Shown one piece after another: positions 19,616 to 25,953 of a stretch of 25,953 nucleotides of DNA; the first letter of the stretch is position 1, and every line of letters begins with the position of its first letter. The stretch covers positions 1 to 25,953 of the IMG/VR virus record IMGVR_UViG_3300028392_000264. One strand, written 5' to 3'. The position numbers and the translations under genes were made by a program. The notes beneath the pieces were generated by a model. The model was not told the DNA's origin and did no database searches. It saw only the letters and a list, made by a program, of their open reading frames with translations. Origin of the DNA: a virus.

Positions 19616-19827
19616 TGGCAACCATGCGAACACGATTCAAGCGCACAACGCCGTTTCAGAAAGAATGCGGTTTCGTAGCTGACAATGGCTACGGTGAATT
19701 TGAGCAGTGCGAAGCCGATGCCGACTTCGGGGTTTATTTTGGCGATGACACTTCAACAAAAATGGTGAGTTGGTGCATCTATCACACGATTTGGATGGAA
19801 AGTCTATGGCGAGGGGAACGGCAATGA
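19615..19827 (+). CDS. Small Cys/His-containing hypothetical protein
   Basis: A 70-residue protein with a basic start (MATMRTRFKRTTPFQKECGF) followed by an acidic stretch (EFEQCEADADFGVYFGDD) and CIYHTIWMESLWRGERQ. Cys18, Cys32, Cys54 and His57 could form one zinc site. The family is not recognised. Overlaps of 1 and 4 bases with its neighbours show it is part of the operon. Confidence 0.65.
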   Translation: MATMRTRFKRTTPFQKECGFVADNGYGEFEQCEADADFGVYFGDDTSTKMVSWCIYHTIWMESLWRGERQ

Positions 19828-19991
19828 ATGAGGCTGAGATTGGGCTAATGCTGGCGCGAGTGTTATGGAAACAGTTTGAGTTTGAATTGCCAGATACACC
19901 GGCAAGAGTGGTGAAAGTTATTTTCAAAGAGCTAGAGAAAAACAATTACAAAATCGTCAAGGGGGAAGCAAATGCAACTGATCAACAATGA
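19824..19991 (+). CDS. Small helical hypothetical protein
   Basis: A 55-residue protein from the ATG at 19824 that overlaps the previous TGA. It is helical and mixed-charge (MNEAEIGLMLARVLWKQFEF, VVKVIFKELEKNNYKIVKG), with no motif recognised. Its last 20 bases overlap the start of the methyltransferase gene, whose SD (AAGGGGGAAG) lies inside this frame. Translation is supported by the tight packing; function is unknown. Confidence 0.6.
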   Translation: MNEAEIGLMLARVLWKQFEFELPDTPARVVKVIFKELEKNNYKIVKGEANATDQQ

Positions 19992-21267
19992 CTGCATCGC
20001 AGCAATGAAGGCAATGCCCGATGCTTCAGTGGATTCCATTGTCACTGACCCACCGTATGAACTTGGATTTATGGGCAAGAGTTGGGATTCATCAGGGGTT
20101 GCTTTCAATGTCGAAGTCTGGCAAGAGGCGTTGCGCGTTCTAAAGCCAGGCGGTCACTTGATTGCCTTTTCAGGTTCGCGCACTTATCACCGAATGGCAG
20201 TTGCGATTGAGGATGCCGGCTTTGAAATTCGTGATCAGATTATGTGGGTTTATGGGTCGGGATTTCCTAAGTCGCACAACATTTCAAAGTCATTAGATAA
20301 AAATGCAGGTGCAGAGCGCAACAGAGATTTGAAATGGGTTGCTATCGCATCGGGCAGTGGAAATTATGGCGGCGGTGCAAAAGGTGGAGAAATGGCGATG
20401 GTTGCAGATGATGTTGCAATCACCGCCGCCGCGAAGCAATGGCAAGGCTGGGGCACTGCACTCAAGCCAGCTCACGAACCAATGGTGTTGGCGCGTAAGC
20501 CGTTAATCGGCACTGTTGCCAACAATGTGCTGACCTATGGCGTTGGTGGGTTGAACATTGACGGGAGCAGGGTTGTTGCAGATGGTGAGAACTTTGACAA
20601 TCTTAAATCACGCCCGATTGGAAAACTTAACACTCGCCGCAATGATGAGACAGATGATGAATTTGATGCTCGCGTGGGTGAGTCACCTGAACAACTTGCA
20701 GCACTTGCAAAACTCAAAGAATTAGGCCGCTTCCCCGCCAACTTCATTCACGATGGCAGCGATGAGGTTGTGGCGTTGTTTCCTGATACGAAATCGGGGG
20801 CGCATAAGGCTGGCCAACCAAGAAATGCCACATCAAAAACAAGTTTTGTATTAGCAAACACAACAACATTTTCAGATGAAGGAAGTTCAGGCAGCGCCGC
20901 CCGATTCTTTTACTGCGCGAAGGCAAGCAAGCGTGACAGGAATGAGGGGCTTGATGGGTTTGAGGAAGTACGAACTGGCGCAATGCAAGCAACGGCAAAT
21001 GGCTCAATGCTTACGGGTTCAGGAAATGAACGCACAACAACTCGCGCCAATCACCACCCAACAGTAAAACCAACATTGCTGATGCAATACCTAGTGCGCT
21101 TGGTGACACCGCCAAATGGCATTGTGCTTGACCCTTTTATGGGTAGCGGTTCAACTGGCAAGGCTTGCGCCTATGAAGGTTTTGATTTCATTGGCATTGA
21201 ACAAAGCGCGGAATATGTCGCAATTGCTCAGGCGCGGATTGACTTTGCGCTAGGGGATAAGGAATGA
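19972..21267 (+). CDS. Site-specific DNA methyltransferase (N6-adenine/N4-cytosine, beta class)
   Basis: A 431-residue enzyme. The catalytic motif IV DPPY is at residues 26-29 and the SAM-binding motif LDPFMGSGSTGKAC starts near residue 387, so the order catalytic-then-cofactor is that of the beta class. The central 230 residues hold the variable target-recognition region, including an EPMVLARKPL segment typical of phage-encoded members. HHPTVKPTLLMQYLVRLVTP before the cofactor motif is also diagnostic. No restriction enzyme is adjacent, so it is a solitary methylase, probably protecting phage DNA or altering expression. It overlaps the primase gene by 4 bases. Confidence 0.92.
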   Translation: MQLINNDCIAAMKAMPDASVDSIVTDPPYELGFMGKSWDSSGVAFNVEVWQEALRVLKPGGHLIAFSGSRTYHRMAVAIEDAGFEIRDQIMWVYGSGFPKSHNISKSLDKNAGAERNRDLKWVAIASGSGNYGGGAKGGEMAMVADDVAITAAAKQWQGWGTALKPAHEPMVLARKPLIGTVANNVLTYGVGGLNIDGSRVVADGENFDNLKSRPIGKLNTRRNDETDDEFDARVGESPEQLAALAKLKELGRFPANFIHDGSDEVVALFPDTKSGAHKAGQPRNATSKTSFVLANTTTFSDEGSSGSAARFFYCAKASKRDRNEGLDGFEEVRTGAMQATANGSMLTGSGNERTTTRANHHPTVKPTLLMQYLVRLVTPPNGIVLDPFMGSGSTGKACAYEGFDFIGIEQSAEYVAIAQARIDFALGDKE

Positions 21268-23363
21268 ATCCAGTCCTTCAAGCAGCTCTTGATTTCTACG
21301 ATGCTGGCATTTCGGTAGTTCCTGTCAATAACAATGGCAGCAAATCACCGATTGGCTCATGGAAGCAATATCAAGTCAGCCGAGCCGAGCCTGAGCAATT
21401 AGGCGATTGGTTTGGCACAGGTCACCCTGGCATTGGCATAATCACTGGCGCGGTCAGTGGCAACTTGGAGATGCTCGAACTAGAAGGTCGAGCAATCCAC
21501 GCTGGCCTATTTGACGAAGCCAAAGAGATCGCCATCAACTCTGGCCTTGAGGAACTCTGGCGATTGTTGACAACTGGCTACGCCGAGATGACACCATCAG
21601 GGGGCTTGCATTTCCTATATCGAATCGCCGATGAGCCAGTGCCAGGAAGCACAAAGATTGCTCGCCGACCAGGGGAGAATGACACCGTTGAGGTATTGGT
21701 TGAGACAAGAGGCGAAGGCGGTTTCGTAGTCACCGCACCGTCAAATGGCGAGGTTCACCGAAGCCATCAACCTTGGGTGCTATTGACAGGATCGCCAAAC
21801 ACGATCCCAATGTTCTCAATGGAGGAGCGCGAGGCGTTACATTCAATTTTCAAGGCGCTTGACTCCATGCCGGTCAAGGAGTCAATTGCCACAGCACTAC
21901 TACCAAAGTCAGAATCAACAGGAGAGAAGCCAGGCGATGATTTCAACGCAAAAGCAAAATGGAGCGACATCCTTATTGGATGGAAACAAATCTACACTTC
22001 AGGCGGTGTCACTTATTGGTGCAGACCTGGCAAAGATACTGGGATTTCAGCTACCACAGGTCGCAACGATGGAGATAATCTCTTTGTATTTACAACATCA
22101 ACAACATTCGAAGCGGAAAAGCCTTACTCCAAGTTTGCAGCATTCGCGCACCTCAATCACAGTGGGGATTTCTCAAGTGCGGCAAAGGCACTCAGGGCGT
22201 TAGGTTACGGCGCACAGAATTCCTTGCTTAGTCTGACCCAACTGCAAGAGTTAGCCAAGCCGACTCTGACTATTGTGCCTGATATTGACTCAGATCATGT
22301 CGAGCAGGTGCGAGAACGCTCCAGTTGGTATCCAAAACCGTTAGACCTTGAAGGTGAGATTGAACAGCCCGAACCTGAATTCTTAGCTCGCAATGACGGT
22401 CATCGCCTGTTCTATCGAGGCAAGATCAACGCTTTACTTGGTGAGTCGGAGTCGGGAAAGACTTGGGTTGCGCTACTAGCTGTTAAACAGGCACTTGAAA
22501 TCCAGCAAAAGGTGATCTACCTAGATTTTGAGGATTCGGGCAAAGGTATTCTGAGCCGACTTCGCTCACTTGGCCTTGAGAATCGTCATTTTGCAAATTT
22601 CACCTACGCCAATCCCGACCAGAACTTGACCCTGAACGAGCGAATGGACTTGGTTGATGCGCTGACCGAGATTGTGCCTGAATTGATCATCCTTGACGGT
22701 GTCAATGCCGCCATGACCTTGCTGGCCTTAGATTTGACCAGCAATCGCGATGCCACCTTTTTCAGCCAGCAGCTCTTAAAGCCGTTGGCGCTGTCGGGCG
22801 CGTGTGTCATAACCATTGACCATGTTCCTAAGTCAAAGGACAATCGCGGCAACTATGCCATCGGCGCTCAAGCAAAACGGGCAGACATCAACGGCTGCGC
22901 GATTGCCGTTGAAGTGACGCTGCCATTTGGCAAGGGCATGAATGGCGAGTTGAATCTGAAGGTGACAAAAGACCGCCCTGGCGCTGTCAGAGAACACTCT
23001 AAAGAGGCAAAGTTCGCCGGCACAGTGGAGTTGCGGTCAACAGCTGAAGGAATGGTCACAATGACGATCATCAGCCCTCAAATGGTCGCTGGAGATCGTA
23101 CAAGGCCAACGCATTTGATGGAGCAGGTCAGCAAGACATTAGAAGCGGCGAATATGCCGTTGTCAAAATCTGCCGTCATTAAGGAAGTCAAGGGCAAGAC
23201 AGAATGGGTGCTAGTTGCCATTCAAAATCTTATTGACGAGAAATTCATTGTTATTGAGAATGGTTCTCGCAATTCCTTGAATCTAAAGTTGCTAAAACCG
23301 TATAGAGAAGCTGATGATAGTTCTGCTGGAATTCAGCCATTTGATGAGGCAAAAAATGCATAA
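21264..23363 (+). CDS. Bifunctional PrimPol primase-polymerase / RepA-like helicase
   Basis: A 699-residue replication protein. The N-terminal PrimPol (AEP) domain (residues about 1-210) shows ISVVPVNNNGSKSPIGSWK, the acidic pair in LEMLELEG and SGGLHFLYRI (Gly-Gly-x-His). After a linker domain, a RecA-like helicase core has Walker A GESESGKT at residues 393-400, Walker B VPELIILDGVNA, and IDHVPKSKDNRGNYAIGAQA, typical of RepA/AAA_25 hexameric helicases. The C-terminal about 80 residues form a winged-helix-like part (MPLSKSAVIKEVKGKTEWVL). It would unwind and prime at the origin; the adjacent repeat array at 23363-23616 is the likely site. Confidence 0.9.
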   Translation: MNPVLQAALDFYDAGISVVPVNNNGSKSPIGSWKQYQVSRAEPEQLGDWFGTGHPGIGIITGAVSGNLEMLELEGRAIHAGLFDEAKEIAINSGLEELWRLLTTGYAEMTPSGGLHFLYRIADEPVPGSTKIARRPGENDTVEVLVETRGEGGFVVTAPSNGEVHRSHQPWVLLTGSPNTIPMFSMEEREALHSIFKALDSMPVKESIATALLPKSESTGEKPGDDFNAKAKWSDILIGWKQIYTSGGVTYWCRPGKDTGISATTGRNDGDNLFVFTTSTTFEAEKPYSKFAAFAHLNHSGDFSSAAKALRALGYGAQNSLLSLTQLQELAKPTLTIVPDIDSDHVEQVRERSSWYPKPLDLEGEIEQPEPEFLARNDGHRLFYRGKINALLGESESGKTWVALLAVKQALEIQQKVIYLDFEDSGKGILSRLRSLGLENRHFANFTYANPDQNLTLNERMDLVDALTEIVPELIILDGVNAAMTLLALDLTSNRDATFFSQQLLKPLALSGACVITIDHVPKSKDNRGNYAIGAQAKRADINGCAIAVEVTLPFGKGMNGELNLKVTKDRPGAVREHSKEAKFAGTVELRSTAEGMVTMTIISPQMVAGDRTRPTHLMEQVSKTLEAANMPLSKSAVIKEVKGKTEWVLVAIQNLIDEKFIVIENGSRNSLNLKLLKPYREADDSSAGIQPFDEAKNA

Positions 23364-23616
23364 TCACGCTCAAATGACCCTTTCCCACCCTTTCCCACGA
23401 TATTTTGAAAATTTGAGCGTAAATGTTGACCCTTTCCCGACCCTTTCCCAAGAAAATCAGCAGATTTCAAACGACCCTTTCCCACCCTTTCCCGAAAATC
23501 ACGCTCATTTTGACCCTTTCCCACCCTTTCCCAAACTCGGGAAAGGGTCAAACATAAAAATTTCCCATGACCATTTCCCACTCTCCCCCCTGTGTAACAG
23601 GGGGAGAGGGAAAGGG
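23363..23616. repeat. Iteron-like array, candidate replication origin
   Basis: Eight direct copies of CCCTTTCCC start at 23378, 23388, 23430, 23441, 23475, 23485, 23514 and 23524, in four pairs whose members start 10-11 bases apart, i.e. one helical turn. Inverted copies GGGAAAGGG are at 23539 and 23608. The copy at 23524 and the inverted copy at 23539 form a 9-bp inverted repeat with a 6-base spacer. A GC-rich hairpin (23581-23608, CTCTCCCCC.../...GGGGGAGAG) and a second short repeat (ACGCTCAAAT at 23366, its exact inverse at 23411, ACGCTCATTT near 23501) are interspersed. Position directly after the primase-helicase supports an origin. Confidence 0.65.
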
Positions 23617-23631
23617 TGGGCGGTTTAGAGA

Positions 23632-23973
23632 ATGATTGAATCATTCCTATCCTCATTCCCGACCCTAACCCTTTGCGACAGGTGTCAGGGTTGGATTTTG
23701 GAATGTTATGTCAATGGTTTCCTGACAAGGGTTGAGCCGAATCCACTCAACTTTGCCGAGGAGTTAATTGCTAGGGCAAAGGGCTTGAGGATTTACCAGA
23801 CTTTCGGAACTTCACAGGTTTGCCTAGTTCGGCGCAAACTTTGGCATATTGAAAAAGCCGATCCAAGGGCTAAAGTTCTGGCAACTCACAGTTGCCAATC
23901 TCCGACATACTTTGAACCTTCCCCGTTATTTGAAAAGCCAGCCATCTCTAAGAGCGAAGGAATCCCATTCTAA
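23632..23973 (+). CDS. Hypothetical Cys-containing protein
   Basis: A 113-residue protein starting just after the repeat array. It shows LCDRCQGWILECYVNGFLTR (CxxC plus Cys), a helical middle (NFAEELIARAKGLRIYQ), CLVRRKLWHIEKADPR and a Cys near residue 87 (THSCQSP). The CxxC...C arrangement may bind zinc. The first residues look like the ends of small actinophage zinc proteins found behind primase genes, but I do not recognise a named family. The following gene starts directly after its stop (TAAATG). Confidence 0.65.
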   Translation: MIESFLSSFPTLTLCDRCQGWILECYVNGFLTRVEPNPLNFAEELIARAKGLRIYQTFGTSQVCLVRRKLWHIEKADPRAKVLATHSCQSPTYFEPSPLFEKPAISKSEGIPF

Positions 23974-24741
23974 ATGACCGACTCACTCTGCCCTCTTTGC
24001 CGCCGAATGGTGACATCGGCTGGATTATGCAATCGCTGTCAAAGCCGACTTCATTCACAGCTTGACGATCTCATGGAATTTTGGATTGGCGCTCACGATG
24101 AACTGCTTCCTGGCAAGAGTGGAAATGGCGGCAGATCCAGTGAGCGAACCATTGGCTTGAATGTCGCGGCTCTGTCCTTCATTGCCGGTCACGACATTCT
24201 CGGCTTCCTGCATGAGTGGGAGAAGTTGATCCGAGATGAGCGAGAGTTGACAAGGCCAGCGATGATCGCCAAGCCAGCAACGCTTCAAGGCGAGATCGCC
24301 GATGCCATTAAATTCTCGCAGACTCATTTGGCGTGGTCAGGGTTGCAAGATTGGATTGATGACTTTGCCGATGAGCTTGCGAGCATTCATGCTCAAGGCA
24401 TGGCTGCTGCTCGCCGATTCGTTGAAAAGACTCGCCGCATTCCATGTCCAGCTGAAACAGGCGAAGGCAGTTGCGGAACCCTACTTAAGATCAACCCCGA
24501 TGATCCGCTGGAGATATTCCAATGTCGCGGTTGCCAAAGCCAGTGGACAACCCTTCGCCTGATCGCAGTGGCAATGAGCGATAAGCGTTCAGTCTGGCTC
24601 GATGCCGAGGCGATTGCTGCTTACTTCGGCATGACTTACAAAAATGTCCATGAGTTTGCTCGCCGTCACAAGGTAAATCGCAGGGGAGAATTGTTTGACC
24701 TTCAGCAAATGGTTTCACTGCGTAAAACAGACTTAATTTGA
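23974..24741 (+). CDS. Zinc-ribbon and helix-turn-helix DNA-binding protein
   Basis: A 255-residue protein with three parts. A zinc knuckle (CPLCRRMVTSAGLCNRC) is at residues 6-22. A helical middle (FLHEWEKLIRDERELTRP, FSQTHLAWSGLQDWIDDFAD) follows. A second zinc ribbon (IPCPAETGEGSCGTLLKI with FQCRGCQSQW) precedes a C-terminal HTH (VWLDAEAIAAYFGMTYKN, VHEFARRHKVNRRGELF), which looks like the MerR/excisionase-type DNA-binding module. It occurs in many actinophages next to replication genes. It may bind the repeats upstream or the palindrome that begins near its stop codon. That is inference from location. Confidence 0.75.
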   Translation: MTDSLCPLCRRMVTSAGLCNRCQSRLHSQLDDLMEFWIGAHDELLPGKSGNGGRSSERTIGLNVAALSFIAGHDILGFLHEWEKLIRDERELTRPAMIAKPATLQGEIADAIKFSQTHLAWSGLQDWIDDFADELASIHAQGMAAARRFVEKTRRIPCPAETGEGSCGTLLKINPDDPLEIFQCRGCQSQWTTLRLIAVAMSDKRSVWLDAEAIAAYFGMTYKNVHEFARRHKVNRRGELFDLQQMVSLRKTDLI

Positions 24742-24777
24742 CAAAATCGTGGATTGTATGCGCTATGCTTAGCGCAT
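24738..24777 (+). promoter_or_regulatory. Candidate promoter with perfect 20-bp palindromic operator
   Basis: TTGACA at 24738-24743 (overlapping the upstream stop) is a consensus -35; a -10-like TATGCT starts at 24764, with a long 20-base spacer. The sequence ATGCGCTA-TGCT-TAGCGCAT (24758-24777) is a perfect inverted repeat with 8-bp arms and covers the proposed -10. A TATAAA at 24789 is an alternative -10. About 90 bases before the next gene have no coding role, supporting a regulatory site. Confidence 0.5.
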
Positions 24778-24834
24778 TGCGTAATAAGTATAAAAAGACA
24801 TCGGCTGTCTCTGGGCATGGCTATCCTTACAATT

Positions 24835-24987
24835 ATGAACATCCAAGATGAATCGCTTGAGGAAATCAACGAGGCGTTAAGCCATATCGCTGAAGTGCTT
24901 CACAAAACTCGCGACTCACAAAAGAAACATTTATGGGCATTGGTTGATGAATTATTAGATGCCAAGATCGCGATGGAAAACAAATGA
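24835..24987 (+). CDS. Small acidic helical protein
   Basis: A 50-residue protein from the ATG at 24835 (MNIQDESLEEINEALSHIAE); an in-frame ATG at 24817 would add six residues. No clear SD precedes either. The protein is one long charged helix pair (VLHKTRDSQKKHLWALVDEL). It is placed after the palindromic operator and overlaps the HslV-like gene by 4 bases (ATGA), so the two are translated together. It could be an adaptor or inhibitor of the peptidase, judged only by this coupling. Confidence 0.6.
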   Translation: MNIQDESLEEINEALSHIAEVLHKTRDSQKKHLWALVDELLDAKIAMENK

Positions 24988-25556
24988 CAACACTCGCAGC
25001 TATACAAGGCGATGGATGGATTGTCATGGGTGGTGATTCACAATCATCAGATCAAAACGGATTTAAGGTCAACATTCCTGGCGGCAAGATATTTGAGAAC
25101 AATGGCATCGTCATTGGTGGTGCAGGTGATGTTCGAGGAATAAACATTCTCCAACACAAATGGATTGCACCTAAGACAGGGCGATCTAATCCTGACAGAT
25201 TCATAACACGAACATTGATCCCATCAATACGCAAAGCATTTTTAGATTCTGGCTATGAAACAAAGAATGATAACTCAGCAGTAACGCATGGCAACATCTT
25301 TCTTGTTGTCATTGACTGCAACCTCTATCGCATTGAGGATGATTACTCATGGGAACGATGCGAGGAAAATGTTTATGTTGCCGGCAGTGGAGAAGCATTA
25401 GCACTAGGTGCTATGACTTACGCATTGAAAGATGTGGGCTTTAAGATTCACGATCCTAAGTTGGCAGAGACAATCATTCGCGATGCGATAAGTGTTGCTG
25501 CTAAGTGGGATGCATACACTGGTGGCAAGATCACAACGATAACCAAAGAGCAGTAA
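24984..25556 (+). CDS. HslV/proteasome-like Ntn-hydrolase peptidase
   Basis: A 190-residue protein of the 20S-proteasome/HslV superfamily. After removal of Met, Thr1 would be the nucleophile (TTLAAIQGDGWIVMGGDSQ, comparable to TTIVSVRRNGHVVIAGDGQ of HslV). Asp17 (GGDSQ), Lys34 (IPGGKIF) and a Ser in VAGSGEALALGAM match the catalytic Asp17, Lys33 and Ser125 of HslV. Length (about 175 residues in bacterial HslV) is similar. No HslU-like unfoldase gene is seen nearby; it may use a host ATPase or act alone on small or unfolded proteins. Location near the HNH gene suggests a late-gene or early-host-takeover function, which cannot be told apart here. Confidence 0.83.
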   Translation: MTTLAAIQGDGWIVMGGDSQSSDQNGFKVNIPGGKIFENNGIVIGGAGDVRGINILQHKWIAPKTGRSNPDRFITRTLIPSIRKAFLDSGYETKNDNSAVTHGNIFLVVIDCNLYRIEDDYSWERCEENVYVAGSGEALALGAMTYALKDVGFKIHDPKLAETIIRDAISVAAKWDAYTGGKITTITKEQ

Positions 25557-25559
25557 CAC

Positions 25560-25883
25560 TTGGCTCCGAAGCTGTCATGTCTGATGTGTGGCATACCAAC
25601 AGCAAGATCATGGTGTGACTCTTGTTTGATTATCAAGAAGGCAAGCGAACCAAAGCGTGAGCGATTGTCATCAACACTTCGCGGTTACAATGCTGAGTGG
25701 CAGAGAGTGCGTGTGCAAGTGTTAAGGCGTGACGGTTGGGTATGTTGCAGATGCAACAAGAAACTTATTGGATCAGATGCGACAGTTGACCATAGAGTTC
25801 CGCTCTCCAAGGGTGGTGATCACTCAATGGCCAACCTTCAAGCCATGTGCCGCAGTTGTAACTCATCAAAGAAAGATAAATAA
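25560..25883 (+). CDS. HNH endonuclease
   Basis: A 107-residue protein starting at a TTG (25560), 3 bases after the previous stop. An N-terminal zinc knuckle (CLMCGIPTARSWCDSC) is followed by the HNH core: WVCCRCNKKLIGSDATVDH, then VPLSKGGDHSMANLQAMC and RSCNSSKKDK. The DH, N and H positions plus two CxxC pairs are intact. In many siphoviruses this type of HNH protein is encoded just before the small terminase and stimulates DNA packaging. The window ends 70 bases later, so the terminase may follow outside. Confidence 0.9.
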   Translation: MAPKLSCLMCGIPTARSWCDSCLIIKKASEPKRERLSSTLRGYNAEWQRVRVQVLRRDGWVCCRCNKKLIGSDATVDHRVPLSKGGDHSMANLQAMCRSCNSSKKDK

Positions 25884-25953
25884 ACATTACAAAACACGCG
25901 CACAATCAATGCCGCGCCATATATTCGGTTTTTTCTGACACGCACAGATAAAC
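25884..25953. other. Non-coding end of the window
   Basis: Seventy bases after the HNH gene, AT-rich, with a T-run at 25930-25935 (GGTTTTTTCTGAC) preceded by only a short CCG/CGG inverted repeat, too weak to call a terminator. No open reading frame of convincing length, SD or promoter is visible. The next gene, probably a terminase subunit, may begin beyond the window. Confidence 0.5.

Noticed and set aside
23356-23628. Open frame through the CCCTTTCCC repeats encoding DPFPPFP-type repeats (90 codons, +)
   Set aside because: The protein repeats follow from the DNA repeats, the start lacks an SD and lies inside the primase gene end. Inverted DNA copies and helical phasing are better explained as binding sites. 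Translation cannot be fully excluded.
23333-23656. Open frame on the - strand over the same repeats (107 codons)
   Set aside because: Shadow of the repeated sequence (GKGWERVGKG-type translation) and opposite to all genes in the window.
24055-24327. Open frame on the - strand within the zinc-ribbon/HTH gene
   Set aside because: It lies opposite a protein with clear zinc and HTH motifs, has no SD and no recognisable product.
25884-25953. Rho-independent terminator after the HNH gene
   Set aside because: The T-run at 25930-25935 is preceded by only a 3-bp inverted repeat, which is not enough for a stable hairpin.

Overview
The window looks like a large part of the genome of a tailed siphovirus-type phage that infects an actinobacterium. 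Tail tube, tail assembly chaperone, tape measure and minor tail genes, a lysis cassette and phage-type replication genes are all read on the + strand with short or overlapping junctions. The actinobacterial assignment rests on a WhiB-family regulator (16351-16746), a PrimPol/RepA-type primase-helicase and several small proteins of actinophage type. Base composition is moderate (mid-40s percent GC by eye) and not the high GC of Streptomyces or Mycobacterium phages. I infer a low-GC, perhaps freshwater, actinobacterial host, but that is not proven here. No integrase, terminase, portal or capsid gene is visible, so the genome continues beyond both ends.

Layout. (1) 1-2493: structural genes that should lie just after the capsid genes: a truncated virion protein, a LamG-like protein, a small protein and a protein built of about 14 TGSGSISLVG repeats. 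(2) 2490-5842: head-tail connector, tail terminator, two tandem paralogous tail tube proteins, a tail assembly chaperone with a frameshifted extension, and a gp10-like protein. (3) 5854-11431: tape measure and minor tail/tip proteins, including a glycine-rich protein and a 99-residue protein of a type I associate with T4-like cyanophages. (4) 11428-12424: lysis cassette (membrane protein, M15 peptidase, holin-like protein). (5) 12455-15008: metallophosphoesterase, DUF6378-like protein, glycosyltransferase and sugar epimerase, closed by a UUCG-tetraloop terminator at 15036-15073. (6) 15127-19314: a probable new transcription unit with small membrane proteins, a Hjc-like resolvase, WhiB-HTH, a membrane-anchored lytic transglycosylase, a YqaJ-C-terminal-like protein, a Cas4-like nuclease, zinc-ribbon proteins and an SSB-like protein. 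(7) 19315-19477: a gap with two adjacent folded elements, one a 57-nt miniature tRNA-like cloverleaf. (8) 19478-23363: small Cys/His proteins, a beta-class DNA methyltransferase and a PrimPol-helicase. (9) 23363-23616: paired CCCTTTCCC repeats with inverted copies, a candidate replication origin. (10) 23632-25883: a zinc-ribbon/HTH protein, a perfect palindrome over a possible promoter, an HslV-like peptidase and an HNH endonuclease that probably precedes the terminase.

The most unusual items are the tRNA-like mini-cloverleaf with its companion hairpin, the helically phased iteron pairs behind the primase-helicase, the HslV-like peptidase with all expected catalytic positions, the WhiB-HTH fusion and the tandem tail tube genes.
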